DNA of 64,000 nt from an uncultured Bacteroides sp. (lineage in GTDB: Bacteria; Bacteroidota; Bacteroidia; Bacteroidales; Bacteroidaceae). Of the stretch, positions 54,063-62,544 are shown one piece after another. The stretch lies in contig CALUOR010000001.1 of NCBI GenBank assembly GCA_944322285.1, positions 1-64,000 on the forward strand, read 5' to 3'. The notes below the pieces were generated by a model. The model was not told where the DNA came from and ran no database searches. It worked only from the letters and a program-made list of their open reading frames with translations. The position numbers and the translations under genes are program-made. Each line of letters opens with the position of its first letter. Within the stretch, counting starts at the first letter, position 1.

Positions 54063-55193
54063 TTATTTTAAACTTTCGTATATTTGTAGATATTGTCGGG
54101 CCGTTTCTTCCCAGGAGAATTGTTTGACGCGCTCTAAACCATACGCTATCTGTTGCTTTTGCAAGACTTCGTCCGTCTCCAGCCGTAGCAGAGTATTGGC
54201 AATATCTTGTGGTTGACTTGGGTCGACCAACAGGGCACTTTTGCCAGCCACTTCTGGCATGGCGGAAGTGCGGCTGGTGATGACGGGCGTGCCGCAGGCC
54301 ATCGCTTCGAGGAGGGGGATGCCGAAACTTTCCCGCAAAGACGGATAAAGGAAAGCGAAAGCGGCGTTATAGACCGTTGGCAAATCGGTGTTGGAAATAT
54401 AACCGGGGAAATGCAGATAGGGCTTGATGGCGGTGATATGCTCTTGCCGGAGCCAAGTGTCGATGGTGTCTTCCTGCAAGTCGGCAATCAGCAACGGGCG
54501 GTGTACGGACGATTGCTCCAGGTACAAAGCGTAGGCCTGCAGGACGCGGGCGGTGTTCTTCTTAGGATCCGTATTGCCCAAGAAGAAAATATAGCCTTTA
54601 TCAGGCTCGTAAGTGGGCATGAGCCGATGCAGTACCTGCATGTCCGGACTTTGCAGTTTCCGGAAACGGGTATTGTAGCCGTTGTAAACGGCCGTTACCA
54701 ATGACGGGGGCAGTTGCAGTGTCTGGCAGATGCGCCGCTGCTCGAAACGGGACACCGTAATGACGTGGCGGCATTTCTTCAAGATGCGGGGCACGACAAG
54801 CTTCCGGTAGTGCCACCCCATCTCTTGGTACAGGGAGGAACTGCGGTGCGGACGAGGTTCAAGGTAGATGATGTCGTGGAGTGTCACGACAAGCGGTACC
54901 GGGCAATGCAGCGGAGCCGTATTGGACGTGCAGTGTAACAAGTCAGCTCCCATACGTGTGACGGCACGGGGCAGAGCAAACTGTTCCCACAGCGGATAAG
55001 TGGGACAAGGCAGCTCAACGACCTGCATGTTGGATGTGGACGAGAGGCAACGGTCAGGACCGGGAGCCACGAACACAAGGTATTGGTTCGCGGTGTCCAG
55101 GCGTTGCAACTCGCGCAGCACTTCCAGGATGACGAAATCCATGCCGTGCTTGTCACCCCGGAATATCCGCTGGGCTTCAATGGCTATTTTCAT
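54063..55193 (-). CDS. Family 4 glycosyltransferase
   Basis: 376 residues. N-terminal MKIAIEAQRIFRGDKHGMDF and CTSNTAPLHCPVPLVVTLHD; C-terminal GYIFFLGNTDPKKNTARVLQ and the donor motif RESFGIPLLEAMACGTPVIT, followed by SAMPEVAGKSALLVDP. A classic retaining GT4 of capsule/EPS loci. Three bases separate it from the next gene, so the pair is tightly coupled. Confidence 0.93.
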   Translation of the reverse strand: MKIAIEAQRIFRGDKHGMDFVILEVLRELQRLDTANQYLVFVAPGPDRCLSSTSNMQVVELPCPTYPLWEQFALPRAVTRMGADLLHCTSNTAPLHCPVPLVVTLHDIIYLEPRPHRSSSLYQEMGWHYRKLVVPRILKKCRHVITVSRFEQRRICQTLQLPPSLVTAVYNGYNTRFRKLQSPDMQVLHRLMPTYEPDKGYIFFLGNTDPKKNTARVLQAYALYLEQSSVHRPLLIADLQEDTIDTWLRQEHITAIKPYLHFPGYISNTDLPTVYNAAFAFLYPSLRESFGIPLLEAMACGTPVITSRTSAMPEVAGKSALLVDPSQPQDIANTLLRLETDEVLQKQQIAYGLERVKQFSWEETARQYLQIYESLK

Positions 55194-55216
55194 AGGAATT
55201 TTGGCACATTAAATTA

Positions 55217-56404
55217 TCATTCCCCTTTCTTTTCTCTCCTCTTTCCCCCGCTGAACACTGATTTCAGGAGTGCACCGGGAATAGTCCACATGGATTTTCG
55301 TAACCGTTTACTGATTTCGCCTTCGGGCATGGCCATAAGATAAGCAAACAGCAGTAGTGCTAGAAGAATATACCATTTAAGTGAAAGTGTCCAGTCCAGA
55401 TAGGTGAAGGCGATGGCACAGGCCACAACATAGATGGTTAGCATGACGCGCGAAGGCATGAGCCACTGTAATAGCTTTTCGCATAAGTCCCACTTGCCTT
55501 GCAAGAATGCTAGAGGTAATTGCCAAAAGGCTTTCCATGTGTTCCGTATCTGAATGCCCATCCATCGTTGGCGCCGACGGGAATACTGGCTGGGGTCTTC
55601 CGTTTTTTTGCAATAGCAGATGGTTTCCTCCATGTACTCGGTATAGGTGTTTTCTCGCAGCAGCTCTATTTCGATGGCTGTGGTGAGATCGTCCCCCTTC
55701 AGACGAGGAGCGATGCGGTGGAACATCTCGAAATCGAACATCATACCGGAACCTATCAGGGCGGAGGAGAAGCCCAGTTTAGTATGCGCCTTGCGGAACA
55801 GACGGTTATTAAATTCTTCCATGGCGGCACTGAGCACGGCTAAAGGTTTGTCCAAATTCTCGGTCATACGGTGCCCCTGTATGGCATCGCAACCGCTATA
55901 ATAGGCGTTATTGAACAACTCTAAAGCATTTGGCAACACTCGGTTGTCGGAGTTGAACAGCACAATGGCGTCATATTCCTTGGGCGAATAACGCTCCATG
56001 ACTTGCTGGATGGCATACGTCTTAGTACATTCGTCCTTGTCTGGCACCACGATGTTGACTGGCATTTGTAGCAAGGTGGTCAAATCTTCCTCGTTCAGTT
56101 GGGTAGCGGCAACAGCAATGTCATACTTGTCACGTGGATAGCATTGCGTGTCCAGAAAATAGTTGATAGATTCGATGACTTGTTTCCCGTTTTTCAACAC
56201 CGAGAACAAGACCAAGAAACGCTGTTGCCTCTTAGCTGGCGGGTAGGGGTTGCGATAGCGCGTGAGGGAAGCAATGGCATAAATTAACACGTAGATGACT
56301 GCTATGAGCAGCAATAGGAAGAGAATAGCATCAACCATCTCTAATGCGCTGTTATTTTCATTAAGCCACCAGTCAGGATCGAGTATTGCAAAAAAATTAT
56401 CCAT
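55217..56404 (-). CDS. Membrane-bound family 2 glycosyltransferase
   Basis: 395 residues. An N-terminal helix (AILFLLLLIAVIYVLIYAIA), GT-A domain with FLVLFSVLKNGKQVIESINY, DxD-type IVLFNSDNRVLPN near residue 150, acceptor motif SRRRQRWMG, and C-terminal helices (VMLTIYVVACAIAFTYLDW). Same layout as the GT2 at 15867, suggesting common ancestry. Probably adds sugars at the membrane face. Confidence 0.88.
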   Translation of the reverse strand: MDNFFAILDPDWWLNENNSALEMVDAILFLLLLIAVIYVLIYAIASLTRYRNPYPPAKRQQRFLVLFSVLKNGKQVIESINYFLDTQCYPRDKYDIAVAATQLNEEDLTTLLQMPVNIVVPDKDECTKTYAIQQVMERYSPKEYDAIVLFNSDNRVLPNALELFNNAYYSGCDAIQGHRMTENLDKPLAVLSAAMEEFNNRLFRKAHTKLGFSSALIGSGMMFDFEMFHRIAPRLKGDDLTTAIEIELLRENTYTEYMEETICYCKKTEDPSQYSRRRQRWMGIQIRNTWKAFWQLPLAFLQGKWDLCEKLLQWLMPSRVMLTIYVVACAIAFTYLDWTLSLKWYILLALLLFAYLMAMPEGEISKRLRKSMWTIPGALLKSVFSGGKRREKKGE

Positions 56405-56425
56405 ATCATTAAATATAATTGGTTT

Positions 56426-57889
56426 TTAAATAAGTATCTCGTCTTTCTTCAGCTGTTTATCCATGTAGGGACCGTTGAGGGCAAAGGCTAAAAACATGGC
56501 AATAATGAATTGGTTGGGTTGCATACCCATGCCACGTCCTACATAGCCGCTCAGCCACATCCCAAACACACCACAAAGAAGCGCTGCAAGGATTTGGCGG
56601 AGCTGATCGTTCTTGATGCGGAACATCAAGAGGTAGCAAGAATGTATCAGAATAAAAGCTAAAATACCGATATAAAGGCATAAACCTATAACGCCATTTT
56701 GAACCCAAATATCTACATAATAGGAGTCCGGGGGAAGTATTCTTTGATTGTTTCCAACTAAATTCTGTTCGTCACGCAAATATCCACCAACGCCAATGCC
56801 TATTGGTTTATTACGTAAATAGTAAGCTATAGCCTCCTGGTTATTCAAACGCACGTTGAAAGACGCGTCTTCCATCGGGCGGAAAGCGGTACGCATACGG
56901 CTGATATAAGAGTTCCCTTCACCCAAATCTGTGAAATAGAAGAAAACGAACGCTAGGCTTCCCACAAAGACGGACGCTAACATTAACCTGAGATTTCGAT
57001 TGATGAATGTATATAGCAATAAGCCTCCGAACGGAACAACCATAGCACCACGGGTACCGGACAAAAACATACCAAAACAAGCCAAAGCTGCTATAACCAA
57101 ACAAAAGATTTTTGCTTGGAATCGTTTGGCAATAGCGGCAAGCAAACAAAAAATCACAGTAAACATCGCCATACCCGGTCCAAAACTTCCGGCATCGCTA
57201 TAAAAGGAAAAGTAGCGGATACCGGTCGGCAACAAATGGGTGGTCCATGAATTGGTTTCCACAAGGTATCGCGTTTCGGCCGCGTCAAACCAACGGTATT
57301 TCTGAATGGCAGCCTTGATGGCGACCGTAATAATAAACAATCCTAACAGGAATAGAGTCACCTTCAGACGCTTGGTTGTACACATCAGGATGGAGGACAA
57401 TAAGTATGTCAATGGTACGCTAACAAAAATTCCCCGGCTAGTTAACGGGTTATGAAACTCTGTATAGGGACTTAACAGGCTGAACAGACAGTATAGCATC
57501 CAAATGGCATAGGTCACAGTCAGTGCGTTCACCGCATTCATCCAAGGAATGGCAGAGTGGTCGTAAGCGGTATTGACCAACAGGATAAGAAGGCATAGAA
57601 ATAATACGATATCAAGGATGCCGCTCAGTCCTGGCACATTGGCGTATCGGTAAATGGCATGGAAATAGCAAAAGATAATCGCCGCCAAAACATAACTCCA
57701 AATAGGGTTCCTGACAATTCCGATGAGAAGTAGAAAAAGCAGGGGGAGAAAGGCTGCAACGACAAGAAAAGTCCCATTGAGGGTAGCGGCGGCATAGGTA
57801 ATCAGCATCAGCCCTCCCAAAAGGCATAAGTATAGAAGCCCTTTGGGAGAAGCGTCTGAGAGATTCCTATAGAACGGCCTGCTTGTCAT
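56426..57889 (-). CDS. O-antigen ligase/polymerase-like membrane protein (Wzy/WaaL type)
   Basis: 487 residues, about 11-12 hydrophobic segments (GLLYLCLLGGLMLITYAAAT, FLPLLFLLLIGIVR, LLYTFINRNLRLMLASVFVG). A large outside loop near 300-380 holds FRPMEDASFNVRLNNQEAIA and NKPIGIGVGGYLRDE, the typical Wzy_C / O-antigen-ligase region. It would polymerise or ligate repeat units at the periplasmic side. Directly downstream of the Wzc-like gene. Confidence 0.85.
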   Translation of the reverse strand: MTSRPFYRNLSDASPKGLLYLCLLGGLMLITYAAATLNGTFLVVAAFLPLLFLLLIGIVRNPIWSYVLAAIIFCYFHAIYRYANVPGLSGILDIVLFLCLLILLVNTAYDHSAIPWMNAVNALTVTYAIWMLYCLFSLLSPYTEFHNPLTSRGIFVSVPLTYLLSSILMCTTKRLKVTLFLLGLFIITVAIKAAIQKYRWFDAAETRYLVETNSWTTHLLPTGIRYFSFYSDAGSFGPGMAMFTVIFCLLAAIAKRFQAKIFCLVIAALACFGMFLSGTRGAMVVPFGGLLLYTFINRNLRLMLASVFVGSLAFVFFYFTDLGEGNSYISRMRTAFRPMEDASFNVRLNNQEAIAYYLRNKPIGIGVGGYLRDEQNLVGNNQRILPPDSYYVDIWVQNGVIGLCLYIGILAFILIHSCYLLMFRIKNDQLRQILAALLCGVFGMWLSGYVGRGMGMQPNQFIIAMFLAFALNGPYMDKQLKKDEILI

Positions 57890-57912
57890 AACTTCAATGC
57901 TTGGTTCTTATT

Positions 57913-60090
57913 TCAACGTACAGCCGCCTTCTTGGATGTCAGACCCAATTGGAACAGACGGCTGAAATAGTTGTGTACGTAGGTGCGCGGCGGCAATTCG
58001 CCAGTGAAGGTTTCTACCACTTCACGGTCGGCATTGTTCAGATACAGGAACAACGGTACTTCGCCCATGGCGTCTTTAATAGGTTGGAGCATCGTGTCAT
58101 CGCTTACGCGCCACAGGCGGCAGGCATTGGCTACCAGCAGATTGACATCACCTTGCTTCAACACGGCCAAGGGCACCGTGGCGTCCTGCAGCGGGGGATA
58201 TTCCACCAAAAGGATATTCGGCGTCTCTTCGGCTTCGTTCAGTTGCCAGAAGTCTGTGAGTTGTTGGGCGTTGACGTAGTCTTTGTTGTCCTCATACAGG
58301 AAGTCCAATCCGGCTTCTACCACACGTACGGTCATGCCTTCCTCCGCCCAATAGTTGGTGAAATAGCGGGTGAGGTAGCTCTTGCCTTCCCCATGCTCCA
58401 TGCTGAGCAGGTTGATGATGGTAGGCCGGCCGGGGACGATATATTGATTCAGCCTTCGGCAGCAATAGGCGGCCGCCCTGCGGTTGCACGCTTTCAAGAA
58501 ACCACGGTACTTCAAATTGCTGACGCCGTTGAAAGCTGCAAGCACGGGAAGTCCCGTAAGACGCTTGCTGCGGAAGGAGTCGCGCAAAGTACGATCCAGC
58601 AATTCAATCAGCAGGAAGTAGAAGGTGATAAAGAACAGACTGCCAAAGAATGCTAACATGACATACAACATACGTCTGCGCCCGTTGTCGGTCAACGGAT
58701 ATTCGGGAGGACTGATTAATTGCAGGTTGCTGGTATTCATTTCCAAATTTTTCAGTTGTAGATAAGCATTGGCAAGACCTCCAATTTGATTGCGGTAATT
58801 GTCCTCGGCAATACCTATGGCACGTTCCATACGGGCTACCATGGTACCTACTGGAGACATATCGGTGAACTGTCTGAATATATCCCGTCGACGGTCCTGT
58901 AATACTTTCAGCTCGGCTTCGGATTTGGCTTCATCCACCAAAGCGCGCAACCATTCAAGCACCATATCGTCTATGCCTACTCCTTCTTTGGAGAAGTTGA
59001 ATTCATTGAGGTTATCCGCAATATTATTCACATTCTCTTCCGCTTTCTTTAAAGCCGCTCTATCTTTTCTTATTTGATCGCTGTATACATCCATTGTATC
59101 TGCAACAAAGATTTCCCGTTCGGTAATACTCTGGTTGAGTGCACTAATTCGATCCAATTCTCGTAATAGGTTGGTATTATTACGAATGATTTCCGCACGG
59201 ACATCCATTTTTTCATCCAACATTTTGCGCAAAGCCACTGCACCCGCATATGTACGCATAGCGGTTTCCAAACGGTCGTCAATCGAATAACGAAGGATAG
59301 CTAAAGCTTCACTTTGCTCCGGATAATTAATTACCCGTTTTTCAATGCAATATTGCATCAATTTATCTTCTTCAACCCGTAACCTCTCTTGAGCTAGACG
59401 TACTTGCTCTTCGAAATAGGCAATGACATCACGTACGGATTTGAATCGCAAAATTTCATAAGCGTCCTGTAGTTCCTCAATAACAATTTCTACTGTCTGT
59501 TGGGTAATGCCGGGATCGGCGGATGTATAACTGATGGTAAGAATATCACTATTACCAATGCGTTCAGCCTGTATGTTTTCCAATGCGGATGCACTATAAA
59601 AAGGTCCCTGTTCGTTGAATATGGCATAAAGAAAATTGTCCGTGTTTTCCAGGTCGCTTTGTTGATAAACTGTAAGATTAGCCAGCGTCTTATTTACATC
59701 TTTTCGGTCTATCAAATTCAATATTTCTTTCGGGGTCTGCTGAAGTAACTGGCGGTAATGTTTGGCTTGAATATAGCGATTGTCGTGCCATTCTTCGCCA
59801 TACGTGTAAGCGTTGGCAAGTAGACGAAGCGAAACCTTTTTGTGAGTTCCTCGAGATTGGGCAATGTTTATCAGGTTGTCGAACGTACTGACGACAACGC
59901 TACCGCTGGCGGTAGTTCCGTTCAAAGAGACAGAGGTACTGACACCGGCATACATGCTACCTTCCACCGTATAACTGAAAGGAAGAAACTGAGTAATATA
60001 AATGACCAAAATGGTGACCAACAAGGTACCCCATAACAACCAATAACGGATGCGATAAAAGAATTGGGAGATATATTGCGCAATATCCAT
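57913..60090 (-). CDS. Wzc-like polysaccharide co-polymerase with degenerate kinase domain
   Basis: 725 residues. Helix at about 16-36 (WLLWGTLLVTILVIYITQFL), periplasmic Wzz-type coiled coil (about 190-460) with the second helix near 492-512. The cytosolic P-loop domain has a Walker A in SMEHGEGKSYL (K570). The A' and B motifs are weak: VRVVEAGLDF and NILLVEYPPL lack the usual Asp residues (Walker B and A' in active BY-kinases carry Asp). The C-terminus has no Tyr cluster. It may bind but not hydrolyse ATP as a kinase, and set chain length. Confidence 0.88.
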   Translation of the reverse strand: MDIAQYISQFFYRIRYWLLWGTLLVTILVIYITQFLPFSYTVEGSMYAGVSTSVSLNGTTASGSVVVSTFDNLINIAQSRGTHKKVSLRLLANAYTYGEEWHDNRYIQAKHYRQLLQQTPKEILNLIDRKDVNKTLANLTVYQQSDLENTDNFLYAIFNEQGPFYSASALENIQAERIGNSDILTISYTSADPGITQQTVEIVIEELQDAYEILRFKSVRDVIAYFEEQVRLAQERLRVEEDKLMQYCIEKRVINYPEQSEALAILRYSIDDRLETAMRTYAGAVALRKMLDEKMDVRAEIIRNNTNLLRELDRISALNQSITEREIFVADTMDVYSDQIRKDRAALKKAEENVNNIADNLNEFNFSKEGVGIDDMVLEWLRALVDEAKSEAELKVLQDRRRDIFRQFTDMSPVGTMVARMERAIGIAEDNYRNQIGGLANAYLQLKNLEMNTSNLQLISPPEYPLTDNGRRRMLYVMLAFFGSLFFITFYFLLIELLDRTLRDSFRSKRLTGLPVLAAFNGVSNLKYRGFLKACNRRAAAYCCRRLNQYIVPGRPTIINLLSMEHGEGKSYLTRYFTNYWAEEGMTVRVVEAGLDFLYEDNKDYVNAQQLTDFWQLNEAEETPNILLVEYPPLQDATVPLAVLKQGDVNLLVANACRLWRVSDDTMLQPIKDAMGEVPLFLYLNNADREVVETFTGELPPRTYVHNYFSRLFQLGLTSKKAAVR

Positions 60091-60102
60091 AGTAATATAG
60101 TT

Positions 60103-60933
60103 TTATTGAATAATCTTGACGTTTGTAAGCATCTCCAACAAGATAATGGCATTATGAAGTTGCACACGAGCTTCTTCATAAGAAACAACGGCTCCGGAAC
60201 GGCGCGCTCTTTCCAAAGAAAGTCCTGTAATGTCCATTTTCCCTTGAATAAAATCATTCTCAATGATTTTCATTTGGGCATTATAGAGAGCTGCAGTTTC
60301 TGCTTTCGCATTGATGGTTGCTAATTGTTCTGTCACCTCATTATAAGCATTTAATACTAATAACCGGCGTTCTTCCATCACGTCTTCTTGTGCATATTCT
60401 AGTTGGTCTATCTGGTGGCGGTAGTTCTTGAGTTTCAACGGACGGTTAATCAAGTCACCCAAGCTGAATCTCACGCCAGCACCCACATAAAAATTATGCT
60501 GATAATTAGTTAATGCAGTTTGATAGACAGGCGTATATTCGTCACTGGCATTTCCTACCACGTTGTAACGACCATATTGATAATTAGCATAGACACTGAA
60601 GTAATTCAGCCAGTCCCGTTTCTGCAACTTGTATTCATTTTTTATTTGTTCTACCTGTGATTGGGCACGCTTGACGGTGGCATTCTCCGTAACGGCAGCT
60701 AAGAACACTGAGAGGGGAGGAAGCTGTAGCTGCTCAATGTGCTGAGGTACCAGCTTGGCGGCTACCCCTACTTTGTTGCGGACCAACATACTGTCTTCCT
60801 TGGCAAACTCTTCCAAAAGCTGGAGGCGTTCTTCGTAAATAGAGGTCGTGTCGGATTCGAACACTTGGGCGGCGCAGGGTAGGGCGGCCCAAAGGAGAAG
60901 GAAACTCAGTATGCTCGAAAAACGAATGTTCAT
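60103..60933 (-). CDS. Half-size TolC-family outer-membrane protein
   Basis: 276 residues with signal peptide (SSILSFLLLWAALPCAAQ). The mature part has one TolC-like repeat: helices around VKRAQSQVEQIKNEYKLQKR, barrel-type strands SVYANYQYGRYNVVG and FYVGAGVRFSLGDL, then long helix LVLNAYNEVTEQLATINAKA and an end helix. TolC proteins normally carry two such repeats (~430-480 residues), so this one may assemble as a hexamer. It takes the Wza place in the operon. Confidence 0.8.
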   Translation of the reverse strand: MNIRFSSILSFLLLWAALPCAAQVFESDTTSIYEERLQLLEEFAKEDSMLVRNKVGVAAKLVPQHIEQLQLPPLSVFLAAVTENATVKRAQSQVEQIKNEYKLQKRDWLNYFSVYANYQYGRYNVVGNASDEYTPVYQTALTNYQHNFYVGAGVRFSLGDLINRPLKLKNYRHQIDQLEYAQEDVMEERRLLVLNAYNEVTEQLATINAKAETAALYNAQMKIIENDFIQGKMDITGLSLERARRSGAVVSYEEARVQLHNAIILLEMLTNVKIIQ

Positions 60934-60958
60934 AATCTATCAGGTCTTGTTAATTTAG

Positions 60959-62131
60959 TTAAACATTTTCTTTTTGTATAAAAGCGGTGAAAGTCTTCAA
61001 TAAGATTTTCATATCCATGCCGAAAGAGAACTGACGGGCGTAGCGTATGTCCAACTGGTTGCGTTCTTCGGCCGACATGCGTCCGGAGTCGCCCCGTCTT
61101 TCGACTTGCCACAGGCCGGTAAGTCCCGCAGGAGCCATAAAGCGCTCAGCATAATTGTCGTTGGTAAGCAACTCAGCCTCGTACAAGGGTAGGGGACGGT
61201 TGCCCACAATACTCATGTCTCCTTTCAGGATATTGAAAAGCTGTGGTAACTCATCAATGCTGTATTTGCGAATGAAGCGGCCTACACGTGTGACACGAGG
61301 ATCGTTTTCTATCTTAACAAATGCATGAATCTGTTTCTCTTTCTGTTGTTGCAGATATTCTTTCTCTGGTATAATGTAGTCATCGGACACCAGAACAGAA
61401 GTTTCAGAATCAGAAACCTGCTCAATCTTGTTCAAGGGAATAGCTTGGTAAGGATGGCGGGTATCTGTCTCCTCTGTCCGGTATTGGTTGAGCGTGCTAT
61501 ATTCCTTTAGATGCTTGTCCGCATCGGTATACATGGAGCGGAACTTGTAGAAGTCGAAAATATGGTAATTGCTTCCTGCACGCTTGGCTTTGTAGATGAC
61601 CTGCCCTTTGCTTTCCATGCGAATGGCGATGGCAGTGCCTATCAGTAAAGGAGAAAGCAAGAGAATGGCTATACCAGTGAAAACAATATCGAATGTACGC
61701 TTCCATGCAGGCAAACGAAATGTATGTATAGCATTACGATGACGTCTGCTGAATTCCTCAAACTTCTGCTGATGGCGTAGATTGAGATAATCTTCTACCA
61801 TCTTGACTTTTTCGGGAGCTACATCGGGAAGAAATACATTATGAATGCCTGCCTGACGGTAACGGGCGAGCAATTCCTCTGGAATCACAGAGGTGACTAA
61901 AATGAGATACACACGCGGGAAACGCTCATGCAGGGCAGCTATCTGTCTGCAATCCTCTTCGGTTTGCGGAGTGGCTTCGTAAAGCACAGAGGTGTTGTAA
62001 CGCTCGCGAATGTGATCAATAACATGTACAGCGTCCACATAGGTAGCTGCCGGAATGAACATACCATTGACCACACTACGAATGTGGTCAATGGTTGTTC
62101 GTTGGGTTCCTATATAGACATTGTACTGCAT
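60959..62131 (-). CDS. Priming sugar-phosphate transferase with N-terminal pseudo-receiver
   Basis: 390 residues. Residues about 1-118 form a receiver-like domain ([20 protein letters not shown], then [16 protein letters not shown]) without the acceptor Asp (LYEATP in its place). From about 140: [20 protein letters not shown] as membrane anchor, then the polyprenyl-phosphate hexose-1-phosphate transferase domain with [14 protein letters not shown] and [37 protein letters not shown] ~60-residue insertion separates these blocks. It starts polysaccharide synthesis on undecaprenyl phosphate. Confidence 0.9.
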   Translation of the reverse strand: MQYNVYIGTQRTTIDHIRSVVNGMFIPAATYVDAVHVIDHIRERYNTSVLYEATPQTEEDCRQIAALHERFPRVYLILVTSVIPEELLARYRQAGIHNVFLPDVAPEKVKMVEDYLNLRHQQKFEEFSRRHRNAIHTFRLPAWKRTFDIVFTGIAILLLSPLLIGTAIAIRMESKGQVIYKAKRAGSNYHIFDFYKFRSMYTDADKHLKEYSTLNQYRTEETDTRHPYQAIPLNKIEQVSDSETSVLVSDDYIIPEKEYLQQQKEKQIHAFVKIENDPRVTRVGRFIRKYSIDELPQLFNILKGDMSIVGNRPLPLYEAELLTNDNYAERFMAPAGLTGLWQVERRGDSGRMSAEERNQLDIRYARQFSFGMDMKILLKTFTAFIQKENV

Positions 62132-62160
62132 AAATTGTTTGTTTTGTTTTTGTTCTGTTT

Positions 62161-62526
62161 TTATAAGTATTTCTTGATGCGCGCCTTTAATTCTAAGGGA
62201 TTGAATGGCTTTACAATGTAGTCATCAGCTCCAGCCTCGAAAGCGCGGATACGTTCATCGGTACTTTCCGCGCTAGATAGAATTACCACAGGAATGGGTT
62301 TATATAAGGGGTTGCTTTTCAGGAAGGCTAAAAACTCATCGCCCGACATAAGCGGCATGCGCATGTCCGTAATGATGAGTGCGGGTCTGTTACCTTGGTC
62401 AAGCCACTCGATAGCACTCGGCGCATTCTCAAAGTAAAGCAATCGGTTTCCGTCCTCTTCCAAATAGGTCTTGAGGATTTTCCCGATGGTGGGTTTGTCA
62501 TCTATGAATGCTATTGTTTTGTTCAT
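62161..62526 (-). CDS. Single-domain response regulator
   Basis: 121 residues, only a receiver. D9/D10, phospho-acceptor D54 (IITDMRMP), S84 switch (VILSSAES) and K106 (IVKPF) are all present, so it should be phosphorylated. No output domain. It precedes the pseudo-receiver transferase gene by 29 bases, which suggests it controls EPS synthesis by protein contact. The kinase is not in this window. Confidence 0.93.
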   Translation of the reverse strand: MNKTIAFIDDKPTIGKILKTYLEEDGNRLLYFENAPSAIEWLDQGNRPALIITDMRMPLMSGDEFLAFLKSNPLYKPIPVVILSSAESTDERIRAFEAGADDYIVKPFNPLELKARIKKYL

Positions 62527-62544
62527 TATTTCTATTTATTATTC

